From Shimia_B sp039815465 (GTDB lineage: Bacteria > Pseudomonadota > Alphaproteobacteria > Rhodobacterales > Rhodobacteraceae), in assembly GCA_039815465.1 (NCBI GenBank), contig JBCBZG010000002.1, positions 248,001 through 312,000 of the forward strand: a stretch of DNA of 64,000 nt, given 5' to 3'. The position numbers were made by a program, and so were the translations under genes. This document shows positions 49,835-58,339 of the stretch, one piece after another. A model generated the notes under the pieces. The model ran no database searches. It saw only the letters and a list, made by a program, of their open reading frames with translations, and was not told the origin of the DNA. Position 1 is the stretch's first letter. Every line of letters begins with the position of its first letter.

Positions 49835-51073
49835 ATGATGACCGCGCCAAAAGAGCCAGAGATGCAGCCGATGCGCGCCTGCACGATCAGCCGTGACATC
49901 CAAGTCTTCGATATGCTCATCGAAGACATGGAAGCCGCGCTGGGCCAGGCCTGGGGTGACCTAACATTTACAGACGCGCTGGCCTATCTGAGCCAGCCGG
50001 AAGCGCGCGGGCTCGACTTCATCGCGCTCGCGCTCGATGACGCGGACCAGGACCGCCTGCCGCAAGCGCTCGACATCGTTCGCACTGCCGTGGGCCAAGG
50101 CATCCGCGTGATCCTCGTGGCCGAGGACCTGGGCACAGCCGCGCTCCACCAGCTGATGCGCGCGGGCGCGGCGGAGTTCATTCCCTACCCTCTCCCCGAA
50201 GGTGAATTGGCGGAGGCGATCGCCCGCCTGGAACCCGCGCCGGAGCCCGAACTTCCCCCCGCGCAGATGCGCACAACGCTGGAGGCGACAGGCGACTATA
50301 ATGGCGCGATCTTTGCTGTCCACGGGCTCGCCGGGGGCACGGGTGCCTCCACGCTCGCCGTGAACCTGGCGTGGGAGCTTGCCAATATCGACCGCGCCAC
50401 GCCGCCCCGCGTGTGCCTCATTGACCTTGATCTGCAATTCGGCGCGGCCTCCACCTACTTGGACCTGCCCCGCCGCGATGCCGTGCTCGAGATGCTGCAA
50501 GACACCGAAAGCATGGATAGCGAAAGCTTTATGACCGCGCTTTTGGCCTATGAGGAAAAGCTCCACGTGCTGACGGCGCCCTCTGACATGGTGCCGCTCG
50601 ACCTGATCGGTCCCGAGGATGTCAGCCGCGTGCTGGACACGGCGGCGGCCAATTTCGACTACGTCGTCGTCGACATGCCCACAACGCTCGTGCAGTGGAC
50701 CGAAACGGTGCTTGAAGCCGCCCATGTCTATTTCTGCATGATCGAGCTCGACATGCGCTCCGCCCAAAACGCGGTGCGGCTGAAAAAGGCGCTCCAGGCA
50801 GAAGAGCTGCCGTTCGACAAAACGCGCTTTGTGGTGAACCGGGGGCCAAAGCGGCTCGACCTGACCGGGCGCAGCCGGATCAAGACAATGGCCGAAAGCC
50901 TGGCGATCAGCATCGACATCCAGCTCCCCGATGGGGGCAAAGTGGTCACGCAGGCGTCTGACCACGGGCTTCCCCTGGCGGAGGCTGCCGCGAAATCACC
51001 GCTGCGCAAAGAAATCCAAACGCTTGCTGCGTCGCTGCACGCGATCAACCTCTCTGATGAGAAGGCCGCTTAA
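49835..51073 (+). CDS. cpaE: Pilus assembly ATPase CpaE (TadZ), 412 aa
   Basis: Residues about 1-135 are a degenerate receiver-like domain (RACTISRDIQVFDMLIED, FIALALDD); the rest is a MinD/ParA-like ATPase with FAVHGLAGGTGASTLAVNLAWELA, LIDLDLQFGAAS and VVDMPTT. The Walker A lysine is missing (GGTGAST), as often in CpaE. It positions the pilus machine at the cell pole in relatives. Its stop overlaps cpaF's start (TAATG). Confidence 0.93.
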   Translation: MMTAPKEPEMQPMRACTISRDIQVFDMLIEDMEAALGQAWGDLTFTDALAYLSQPEARGLDFIALALDDADQDRLPQALDIVRTAVGQGIRVILVAEDLGTAALHQLMRAGAAEFIPYPLPEGELAEAIARLEPAPEPELPPAQMRTTLEATGDYNGAIFAVHGLAGGTGASTLAVNLAWELANIDRATPPRVCLIDLDLQFGAASTYLDLPRRDAVLEMLQDTESMDSESFMTALLAYEEKLHVLTAPSDMVPLDLIGPEDVSRVLDTAAANFDYVVVDMPTTLVQWTETVLEAAHVYFCMIELDMRSAQNAVRLKKALQAEELPFDKTRFVVNRGPKRLDLTGRSRIKTMAESLAISIDIQLPDGGKVVTQASDHGLPLAEAAAKSPLRKEIQTLAASLHAINLSDEKAA

Positions 51074-52491
51074 TGTTCTCGCGCTACAAAAAAGACCCGA
51101 ACGCTCAGCCCGTCACGGCCGCCGCACCGCAGGTGGCCGAGGCCGCGCCAAAGCCCACGCTGCGGACGCCGGCCAAAAAGCCCGCCCAGGCGACGCCCGC
51201 TGACCGCGAAAAGCGCCGCAAGGAGCGTCTGTCCGAGATCAAGCTCGACCTGCATAAGGCGCTGCTCGACAACCTGAACCTTTCGGCGCTTGAAACCGCG
51301 TCTGAGGCGGACCTGAAATCGGAAATCACAGCCATCGTGGGCGAAAGCCTGAGCGAGATGGAGGTCGTGCTGAACCGCGAGGAGCGGCAGACGCTGAACC
51401 AGGACCTTTACAATGAGGTCAAGGGGTTAGGCCCCATCGAGCCGCTGCTGAAGGACGATGATGTCAACGATATCCTGATCAACGGGCCCAAACAGATCTT
51501 TGTGGAACGCAACGGCAAGCTCAGCCTCAGCGACATCACGTTCAAGGATGAAAAGCACCTCTTGCGGATCATCGACAAGATCGTGAGCGCCGTGGGCCGC
51601 CGCGTCGATGAATCGAACCCCTATGTGGACGCGCGTCTCGCCGACGGATCGCGTTTCAACGCGATGGTGCCGCCTGTGGCCGTCGATGGATCGCTCGTGT
51701 CCATCCGTAAGTTCAAAAAGGACAAGCTGGGCATCGATGACCTCGTGCAGTTCGGGGCGTTCAGCGATGAAATGGCGGTCTATCTGGAGGCTGCGGTCGC
51801 GACCCGGCTCAACGTCATCGTCTCCGGCGGGACGGGCTCGGGTAAGACGACGACGCTCAATGCTTTGTCCTCCTTCATCGACGATAGCGAACGCATTCTG
51901 ACGATCGAGGATACGGCGGAACTCCAGCTGCAACAGACCCATGTCGGGCGGATGGAATCGAAGCCCGCGAACGTGGAAGGCCGCGGGGCGGTCACGCAGC
52001 GGGACTGCCTGCGCAACGCGCTGCGGATGCGCCCGGACCGGATCATCGTGGGCGAAACCCGCGGGGAGGAGGTCATCGACATGCTCCAGGCCATGAACAC
52101 GGGCCACGATGGCTCCATGACCACGATCCACGCCAACAACGCCCGCGACGGCATCAGCCGTCTGGAAAATATGGTCGCCATGGCAGGGATCGAGATGCCG
52201 CTGAAAGCCGTGCGGTCGCAGATCGCATCGGCTGTGAACCTGATCGTCCAGGCCTCACGCCTGCAAGACGGCTCGCGCCGGATGGTGTCGATTACGGAAG
52301 TGACAGGGATGGAGGGCGACGTGATCTCCATGCAGGAGGTGTTCCGCTACCAGCGTACGGGGCTGACGCCTGACAACAAGATCCTCGGCCATTTCACCGC
52401 CACCGGCGTACGGTCCCACTACTCCGAACGGTTCAAGATGTGGGGCTATGACCTGCCACCCGCGCTCTTTGAACCGGCGAATGTGAGCTAG
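51073..52491 (+). CDS. cpaF: Secretion ATPase CpaF (TadA), 472 aa
   Basis: Hexameric motor that powers Flp pilus extension. N-terminal linker rich in Ala/Pro/Lys, then the type II/IV ATPase core: Walker A SGGTGSGKTTT (Lys258), Asp box RILTIEDTAELQL, Walker B MRPDRIIVGETRGEE and the His box DGSMTTIHAN. Length is in the family range. Confidence 0.96.
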   Translation: MFSRYKKDPNAQPVTAAAPQVAEAAPKPTLRTPAKKPAQATPADREKRRKERLSEIKLDLHKALLDNLNLSALETASEADLKSEITAIVGESLSEMEVVLNREERQTLNQDLYNEVKGLGPIEPLLKDDDVNDILINGPKQIFVERNGKLSLSDITFKDEKHLLRIIDKIVSAVGRRVDESNPYVDARLADGSRFNAMVPPVAVDGSLVSIRKFKKDKLGIDDLVQFGAFSDEMAVYLEAAVATRLNVIVSGGTGSGKTTTLNALSSFIDDSERILTIEDTAELQLQQTHVGRMESKPANVEGRGAVTQRDCLRNALRMRPDRIIVGETRGEEVIDMLQAMNTGHDGSMTTIHANNARDGISRLENMVAMAGIEMPLKAVRSQIASAVNLIVQASRLQDGSRRMVSITEVTGMEGDVISMQEVFRYQRTGLTPDNKILGHFTATGVRSHYSERFKMWGYDLPPALFEPANVS

Positions 52492-52494
52492 GCC

Positions 52495-53463
52495 ATGACC
52501 TTTGCCCCGGAACTTATCATCTACGGTCTGATCTTTGTCGCCGTGCTCGTCCTGGTGGAAGGGCTCTACCTCACGGTCTTTGGCAAATCGATCAAACTGA
52601 ATTCCAAGGTGAACCGCCGCCTTGAGATGATGAAGCAAGGCGCAGGCCGCGAAGACGTGATGGAGCAGCTCCGCAAGGAGATGAACCAGCACCTCGGCGC
52701 GCGCAAGTTGCCGCTTTATTCCCTGCTCGCCGAAAAGGCGCAGAAGGGCGGGATCGCGTTTTCCCCGCGCCAGCTGATGCTGGTGATGGCGGGGCTTGCG
52801 GCGGTGGCCTTTGCGGGGCTGACCTTTGGCACGGGCACGGATGTGGCGACACGCGCGGGGATTTCCGTCGTGATGGGCGTTGCGGGGGTCTATATCTGGA
52901 TCTCGGCCAAGGCCAAAAAGCGCATGGATATGATCGAAGAGCAGCTCCCCGACGCGGTGGAGCTTATGGTGCGCAGCTTGCGCGTGGGCCATCCGTTTTC
53001 GTCCGCGTTGCAGATCGTCGCCAAGGAGGTCCCTGACCCGCTGGCGTCCGAGTTCGGGCTGATTGCCGACGAAAGCGCTTATGGGCGCGACGTGGGCGAT
53101 GCGCTCAAACACATGGCTGAACGGCTCGACATGCAGGACCTTCGGTTCCTGGCTGTGGCGGTGACGATCCAGCAGCAATCGGGTGGCAACTTGGCCGAAA
53201 TCCTCGACGGGTTGGCTAAGGTGATCCGCGCGCGTTTCAAGCTCTTTCGTCGCGTGACCGCCATCACGGCGGAGGCGAAGTGGTCCGGCAATTTCCTGTC
53301 CGGCTTCCCGTTTTTGGCGCTGATCATGATCAACGTCATCCAGCCGAATTACTATGACAAGGTGATCGACACCCCCGCCTTTGTGCCCGCTTGTTTGGCC
53401 GTGGCCGGGTTTTTGATCGCGAACCTTTTTGTCATGAGAAACCTTGTGAATATCAAAGTCTAA
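52495..53463 (+). CDS. tadB: Flp pilus inner-membrane platform protein TadB, 322 aa
   Basis: T2SSF (GspF-like) domain protein with an N-terminal helix (IYGLIFVAVLVLVEGLYL), a central helix pair, and the cytosolic LPDAVELMVRSLRVGHPFSSALQIVAKEV block (residues about 145-175). It starts three bases after cpaF and pairs with TadC. Confidence 0.93.
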   Translation: MTFAPELIIYGLIFVAVLVLVEGLYLTVFGKSIKLNSKVNRRLEMMKQGAGREDVMEQLRKEMNQHLGARKLPLYSLLAEKAQKGGIAFSPRQLMLVMAGLAAVAFAGLTFGTGTDVATRAGISVVMGVAGVYIWISAKAKKRMDMIEEQLPDAVELMVRSLRVGHPFSSALQIVAKEVPDPLASEFGLIADESAYGRDVGDALKHMAERLDMQDLRFLAVAVTIQQQSGGNLAEILDGLAKVIRARFKLFRRVTAITAEAKWSGNFLSGFPFLALIMINVIQPNYYDKVIDTPAFVPACLAVAGFLIANLFVMRNLVNIKV

Positions 53464-53473
53464 GGGGCGCGCG

Positions 53474-54460
53474 ATGGATATGATCACCAGTCTTTTCAGC
53501 GCCTTGGGCCCGTTTGGCCCGATCATCGTGCTGGGCACGATGGGCGCGCTTTTGATCTTGGGCACCGTCATCATGATGATGAAGACGTCCCAAGACCCCT
53601 ATGAAAAGCTCAAGCAAAAGGTGACCGCGCCCGAGGCCTCCCCCAACCGGGACCGGCTGCGCACGGGCACCGATAACGACAAGCTTCAGAAGTATTCCCA
53701 GTTTCTCGAACCCCAGGACGAGGAAGAATATTCTGCCGTGCGGCTCAAGATGATCCAAGCGGGCTATCGCGGCAAAAACGCGGTGCGCATCTATCATTTC
53801 TCCCAGTTTGCGCTGGGGCTCGGCCTGCTGGCGGTGGGCGGCATTCTGGTGCTGATCCAGAACGCCACGCAGGAGGAGGTGTCCACCCAGATGATGCTCG
53901 CGCTGGGGCTCGGGCCGGGCCTCGTGGGCTACATGGTGCCTAAGTACTGGGTCACAAAGCGCGTCGAAAAGCGCCACGAGGAGATCGAGAACGGCTTTCC
54001 CGATGCGCTCGATATGATGCTGGTGTGTGTGGAGGCGGGGCAATCGCTCGATCAGGCGATCATCCGTGTGTCGGGGGAGCTCAAGGCCGGCTTTCCCGCG
54101 CTCAGCGAAGAATTCGCGCTGGTGGCGTATGAGATGAAAGCGGGCAAGGACAAGGCCGTCGTGCTGCGCGATATGTCTGAGCGCTGCGGCGTGCCCGACG
54201 TACAAAGCTTTGTCACCGTGCTCATCCAGTCACAGCAATTCGGGACATCCATCGCCGACGCGCTGCGCGTCTACGCGGGGGAGATGCGCGACAAACGGGT
54301 GATGCGGGCCGAGGAAAAAGCCAATAAGCTCCCCACGAAGATGACCCTGGCCACGATGATGCTGACGGTGCCGCCGCTTCTGATCATCCTCATCGGGCCC
54401 TCGGTCTATGACGTGGTCACGCTCCTGGGTGATGGGGGGCCTGGCGTAAGGGAATACTAG
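53474..54460 (+). CDS. tadC: Flp pilus inner-membrane platform protein TadC, 328 aa
   Basis: Second T2SSF protein: helix near residues 12-38, FSQFALGLGLLAVGGILVL and a long cytosolic part FPDALDMMLVCVEAGQSLDQAIIRVSGEL, with FVTVLIQSQQFGTSIADALRVYAGEMRDKR (about residues 248-277). Ends with two membrane segments. It ends exactly one codon before the next gene's ATG. Confidence 0.93.
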   Translation: MDMITSLFSALGPFGPIIVLGTMGALLILGTVIMMMKTSQDPYEKLKQKVTAPEASPNRDRLRTGTDNDKLQKYSQFLEPQDEEEYSAVRLKMIQAGYRGKNAVRIYHFSQFALGLGLLAVGGILVLIQNATQEEVSTQMMLALGLGPGLVGYMVPKYWVTKRVEKRHEEIENGFPDALDMMLVCVEAGQSLDQAIIRVSGELKAGFPALSEEFALVAYEMKAGKDKAVVLRDMSERCGVPDVQSFVTVLIQSQQFGTSIADALRVYAGEMRDKRVMRAEEKANKLPTKMTLATMMLTVPPLLIILIGPSVYDVVTLLGDGGPGVREY

Positions 54461-55024
54461 ATGAGACCCAGGATAAGACCCTGGCTTGCGCCGCTAATCT
54501 TGATGCTGGCCGCCTGCTCCACAGGCGGCCTTCGCGCGCCGGAGGACGCCCGATTTGCGCCTGGCGCGGCCTCAGAAGACCGCGTTGTGTCGAATATGGA
54601 GCTTGGCCACAGGCTCATGGCGGGCCGCGAATACGAGCTCGCCCTGCGCGCCTTTTCCCGCGCCGCGGGCGAACAGGGGCTGACGCCCGACATCCTTATG
54701 GCGCTGGGGACCGCCAATATCGGCCTGGGGCGCCTTGGGCAGGCCGAAAAGCTTTTGCGCGACGCGGAGGCTGGCGATCCGTCCTCCCCCGATATCAACA
54801 ACAACTTGGCCGTGGTGCTGATGGAACGTGGCAAGACGCCCGAGGCCGCGCAGTATTTCCGCCGCGCCTTTGCGCTTGATAACGGGCAATCGGTGTCGAT
54901 CCGCGACAACCTGCGCAAAGCACTCGCAAAACTGGAAAACCCCGGCTATGATGCGACCAACAACGAGGCCTACCAACTGGTCCGTCGGGGCAGTTCAGAT
55001 TACCTGATTTCCGAATTTCCCTGA
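54461..55024 (+). CDS. tadD: TPR lipoprotein, TadD-like, 187 aa
   Basis: Lipobox MLAAC (Cys at about residue 19). Several tetratricopeptide repeats: MELGHRLMAGREYELALRAFSRAAGE, ILMALGTANIGLGRLGQAEKLLRDAEAG, INNNLAVVLMERGKTPEAAQYFRRAFALD (residues 46-145). TadD-type proteins act as pilotins or scaffolds for the outer-membrane secretin. It begins at the base after the tadC stop. Confidence 0.88.
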   Translation: MRPRIRPWLAPLILMLAACSTGGLRAPEDARFAPGAASEDRVVSNMELGHRLMAGREYELALRAFSRAAGEQGLTPDILMALGTANIGLGRLGQAEKLLRDAEAGDPSSPDINNNLAVVLMERGKTPEAAQYFRRAFALDNGQSVSIRDNLRKALAKLENPGYDATNNEAYQLVRRGSSDYLISEFP

Positions 55025-55113
55025 CCCCAGCCTAGGTCCAAGCGCCTGTGAGGCGGCGCAAACACAGGGCATGACGGCGCATCAGACGCCGCAGGCCGAG
55101 CAGGAGAAGACGT

Positions 55114-55965
55114 ATGCGGGCACTGGCATGTGTTGCGATACCCCTCGCCGCCCTAGTGGCGGGCTGCGAGACTGTGCGCGGCAATCAGGTCGAGCGGGCG
55201 CTGAGTTCTGTCAATGTGGTGGACGAAACGAACCTCAACGAGGTGATGTTGACCGTCGCCGACCCCAATGAGGCCGTGACTTATTTCCGCCGGTCGCTGG
55301 GCGATGAGCCCAACCGGATCGATTTCCAGCGCGGGCTGGCGATGTCGCTGATCCGCGCCAAGCGCCCGGTTGAGGCGCTCGATGCCTGGAAGCTGGTGGT
55401 CAGCCACGAGGATGCGACCCACGAGGATGGCGTGGACCTGGCCGACGCCCATATCCGCAACGGGCAGTGGGCCCAGGCCAAGGCCGCGCTCGATGCTGTG
55501 CCCCCCACCCACGAGACGTTCAAGCGCTACCGGCTGGAGGCCATCGTGGCCGATAGCAACCAGGAATGGGACCGCGCCGACAGTTTCTACGAGACCGCCA
55601 TCGGCCTCACCGCCAAGCCCGCGAGCGTGCTGAACAACTGGGGGTATTCCAAGCTCACCCGCGGGGATTTCGGCGATGCGGAGCGGCTCTTTATCGATGC
55701 GATCTTGCAGGATCCGACGCTGTTTACGGCCAAAAACAACCTCGTGCTCGCGCGCGGGGCGCAGCGGAAATACGACCTGCCGGTGGTGCAGATGAGCCAG
55801 GTGGAGCGTGCGCAGCTCTTACACACGCTGGCGCTTTCGGCCGTCAAGCAGGGCGATGTGAGCACCGGGCGCGGGCTCCTGCGGGAGGCCATCGACAGCC
55901 ATCCGCAGCATTTTGAGGCCGCCGTGCGGTCGCTGCGCGCGCTAGAAGCCAACGTCGCCAACTGA
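55114..55965 (+). CDS. Second TPR lipoprotein of the tad locus, 283 aa
   Basis: Lipobox LVAGC, then TPR units (AVTYFRRSLGDEPNRIDFQRGLAMSLIRAKRPVEALDAW, about residues 50-90; WDRADSFYETAIGL; GNWGYSKLTRGDFGDAERLFIDAI with NN variant). Similar overall to TadD; perhaps a scaffold for CpaC or for pilus retention. AGGAGA precedes the ATG; its TGA overlaps the cpaA start. Confidence 0.85.
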   Translation: MRALACVAIPLAALVAGCETVRGNQVERALSSVNVVDETNLNEVMLTVADPNEAVTYFRRSLGDEPNRIDFQRGLAMSLIRAKRPVEALDAWKLVVSHEDATHEDGVDLADAHIRNGQWAQAKAALDAVPPTHETFKRYRLEAIVADSNQEWDRADSFYETAIGLTAKPASVLNNWGYSKLTRGDFGDAERLFIDAILQDPTLFTAKNNLVLARGAQRKYDLPVVQMSQVERAQLLHTLALSAVKQGDVSTGRGLLREAIDSHPQHFEAAVRSLRALEANVAN

Positions 55966-56468
55966 TGATCCCCGCCTTTGAGCCGAGCTACCCCGCGGGG
56001 GCGGCGCTGGTGTTTCTGGTCGTGATGGGGCCTGTGTGGCTCTACATGGCGTGGGTGGACATGGCGCGGCTCAAGATCACGAATGGGCTCGTGCTGTTTG
56101 TGTTCGGGGTCTTTGTGGTGCTGGGGCCGTTTCTGATGCCGCTCGACGTGTATCTGTGGCAAGTCGCGCAGGCGGCGGTGATGCTGGCGGTGATGTTTGC
56201 GCTGTATTCCATGGGGACGATGGGGGGCGGCGATGCAAAGTTCATCGCGGCGGCGGCGCCGTATTTCATGGTCGCCGATTTTGCGTTTGTGATGGTGCTG
56301 TTTCTGGCCTGCGTGCTGGCGGCGGTGGCGGTGCACCGCTTGGCGCGGGCGCTCGGCGTGGATCGTGCGGTGCCTTTGTGGGCAAGCTGGACGTCAGGCC
56401 GACGGTTTCCGCTCGGGCTGGCGCTGGGCGGCGTGGTGACGATCTATCTGGGCCTAGCTGCGTTCTGA
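55965..56468 (+). CDS. cpaA: Prepilin peptidase CpaA (TadV), 167 aa
   Basis: Type A24 aspartic membrane peptidase: first Asp in MAWVDMARLKITNG, second in GTMGGGDAKFIAAAA, within about five helices. It would remove the leader of the Flp-like prepilins at 45.1-45.8 kb after Gly. Lacks the N-methylase domain, as usual for the Tad type. It is the last gene of the plus-strand tad run. Confidence 0.93.
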   Translation: MIPAFEPSYPAGAALVFLVVMGPVWLYMAWVDMARLKITNGLVLFVFGVFVVLGPFLMPLDVYLWQVAQAAVMLAVMFALYSMGTMGGGDAKFIAAAAPYFMVADFAFVMVLFLACVLAAVAVHRLARALGVDRAVPLWASWTSGRRFPLGLALGGVVTIYLGLAAF

Positions 56469-56474
56469 GCGGAT

Positions 56475-56529
56475 GGGCAGAATCAAGGCGAAGCCGCCGC
56501 CCAGTCGGCGGGCCGCCCCCCGCCGACCG
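56475..56529 (+). repeat. Structured repeat family C, copy 2 (short form)
   Basis: The first hairpin (GGGCAG/CCGCCC with AATCAA, GGC-GAA-GCC) is kept with one mispair. The long stem is reduced to GTCGGCGG/CCGCCGAC (56504-56511, 56520-56527), so the roughly 100-base inner part with CCATAAAGTGC is missing. It lies right after cpaA and 42 bases before a family B copy. Confidence 0.7.
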
Positions 56530-56570
56530 GGCTCACACATCATTGATCTTGGCCGAATTTGAGCGCTAAG

Positions 56571-56648
56571 GGCAGCGCCGTTCCGAGGGGTGGCGTTAGC
56601 GCCGCCCCGTGGGGGCGGAACGGCGCTGCCCGGTGGTTCCCACCGGGC
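56571..56648 (-). repeat. Structured repeat family B, copy 3 (inverted)
   Basis: On the minus strand a hairpin GCCCGGTGG-GAA-CCACCGGGC (56628-56648) is followed by a perfect 15-bp stem formed by 56571-56585 and 56616-56630. Compared with copies 1 and 2, GGTCC/GGACC has become GTTCC/GGAAC on both sides of the stem. The conserved AACGCCACCCC is present. Confidence 0.8.
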
Positions 56649-56659
56649 CTGCACTCTGA

Positions 56660-58225
56660 TCAGAGACCTTTTGAATAGAGCGTGTAGAGCGGCCGCACGG
56701 CGACCTCCTCCAGCGGCTCATCGGCCAGCAACTCCGCAATCCCATTCCGCACGGTCGTTAGGATCGGGCAACTGGGCAGGAGCACAAACTCCGCATCCTC
56801 GTACCCAGGTAGCCCGCCGTAGTACCACGGCGTCCCCCCCGCCAGCGGGCGGTGATCGCCGTAGAGCCAGTAAGGGTTCAGGATATCGACCACGAACACC
56901 CCCTGCCCCTGCGCCAGCCCCTGAGCCTCCAGATCAGACGTGATGGAGGCGAAATAGCCCGCCACAGGCTCCGTCCGGCAGTCGGGCAGCGGCGCGCCGC
57001 GGAATATCGGTTGGGTCGGCAGATCTACATCGTCAAAGAGCTGCGCTCCGGCCAGGGGCGTATCGCTGCGCAGGCGGTTGGCCTTGAGGCGGCTCACTGC
57101 GATGTCCTGGTGCCGGTCGGCGCCGATCAAGAGCGGTCGGTAGTCCTGGGCCGGGATGGCGAGGTGGCGAAACGGGCTCCCTGCCATGTTCAGAAAGCTG
57201 GGCAGTACCATCGCCGCCGCCGCCGCCGCCGCCAGCGTCATTGCGCGCCCGGCCCCGCCTGCACGGGGCGCCCAAACCACGAGCAGCAGGGCAAAAAGCG
57301 CGAGCCAGAAGTGCTCATTCCCGAAGTTCTGGTAGGTGATATAGGCGCCCGCACCAAGCAGTGGAAAGGTCAGCAGACCCTCGACGGCCAGACCGCGGCG
57401 CCGTATGAGCACGGCCATGGCAAAGGCCAGCACGGTGCCCAGCAGGTAGGCGGGTGAGGTCAGCACCGCACCAAAACGCAGCCCCGGCTGCGGGCGAATG
57501 TCGGAGGCCGCCACGGCCAGCAAATCCCCCGCATAGGCCGCCCAATACCCAACCCCAAGCGTCAGCGTCAGCGCCCCGGCGATCAGCGCCCCGGTGACCG
57601 CCGCGACGCCAAGCGCGCGCCACTGCGCCGTCATCGCCAGGCCCAGCAGAACAAGCGGCATGAGCGCCACAAAATAGGTGACTTTCGTCATCGCGAGCGC
57701 GGCCATGAGCGCGCCGATGATCACGCCATCCACCAGCCGCGCCCGGTCGGGCCGCAGCACGGCCGCGGTGATCACCACAAAGGCAAAGCCCCAGGCCCAG
57801 CGGTTGTAATGCATGGAGATGGTGATCGCGATCTCCGCCTCGCCGGGCACAAGCGCCATTGCCAACGCAAGCACCAGCGCCGCCAACGCCGACGCCCAGA
57901 CGGGCGCCATCCGCGGCAGCGCGATCGCCAGGGCGGCCGCCGCGCAAAGCGCGCCGATGGCGACTTGGGCCACCAGAAACGCGCGCCCCGCGCCCAGCCC
58001 CGCATCGACCAGAGCCGCGATGGGCCAAAAGGCAAAAGCCCCGATCGGCGTCATGAAATCCAGATGTGGCACCTGACCTTGGGCCATTCGCTCCACAATC
58101 GCGATCATGTGCAGCGCGTCACCGGCGTGTTTTGTCAGAAAAAGCGCCTCGCTGACCAAAAGCGCCCCAGCCCCCGCCGCCCAAAGGGCCACGGTCAGCC
58201 CCACCGCTGTCAGTTTCTTGCTCAT
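56660..58225 (-). CDS. Multi-spanning GT-C-like membrane protein, 521 aa
   Basis: About eleven to twelve transmembrane helices in residues 1-370, then a soluble periplasmic part to 521. The first outward loop contains the acidic TKHAGDALHMI segment and later HLDFMTP, like lipid-linked sugar transferases of the GT-C fold (GT39/83 type). No exact family is recognised. The ATG at 58225 (GGGAGAGGG upstream) begins at a helix. It lies against the tad operon, convergent with cpaA, so a role in glycosylating surface structures is only a guess. Confidence 0.65.
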   Translation of the reverse strand: MSKKLTAVGLTVALWAAGAGALLVSEALFLTKHAGDALHMIAIVERMAQGQVPHLDFMTPIGAFAFWPIAALVDAGLGAGRAFLVAQVAIGALCAAAALAIALPRMAPVWASALAALVLALAMALVPGEAEIAITISMHYNRWAWGFAFVVITAAVLRPDRARLVDGVIIGALMAALAMTKVTYFVALMPLVLLGLAMTAQWRALGVAAVTGALIAGALTLTLGVGYWAAYAGDLLAVAASDIRPQPGLRFGAVLTSPAYLLGTVLAFAMAVLIRRRGLAVEGLLTFPLLGAGAYITYQNFGNEHFWLALFALLLVVWAPRAGGAGRAMTLAAAAAAAMVLPSFLNMAGSPFRHLAIPAQDYRPLLIGADRHQDIAVSRLKANRLRSDTPLAGAQLFDDVDLPTQPIFRGAPLPDCRTEPVAGYFASITSDLEAQGLAQGQGVFVVDILNPYWLYGDHRPLAGGTPWYYGGLPGYEDAEFVLLPSCPILTTVRNGIAELLADEPLEEVAVRPLYTLYSKGL

Positions 58226-58339
58226 CGCCCTCTCCCGCATTGTGCTTGCGGTTCGGTGCCACGGTATCAGAGCATCCGCGCCCCATAAACGCCCAAATGC
58301 CGCGCTACGCGAGGGGCGCAGCGAAAGAGGGACCCGCCC

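Noticed and set aside
50323..50360. CpaE missing Walker A lysine as a loss-of-function sign
   Set aside because: CpaE/TadZ proteins commonly lack this residue; the rest of the fold is intact.
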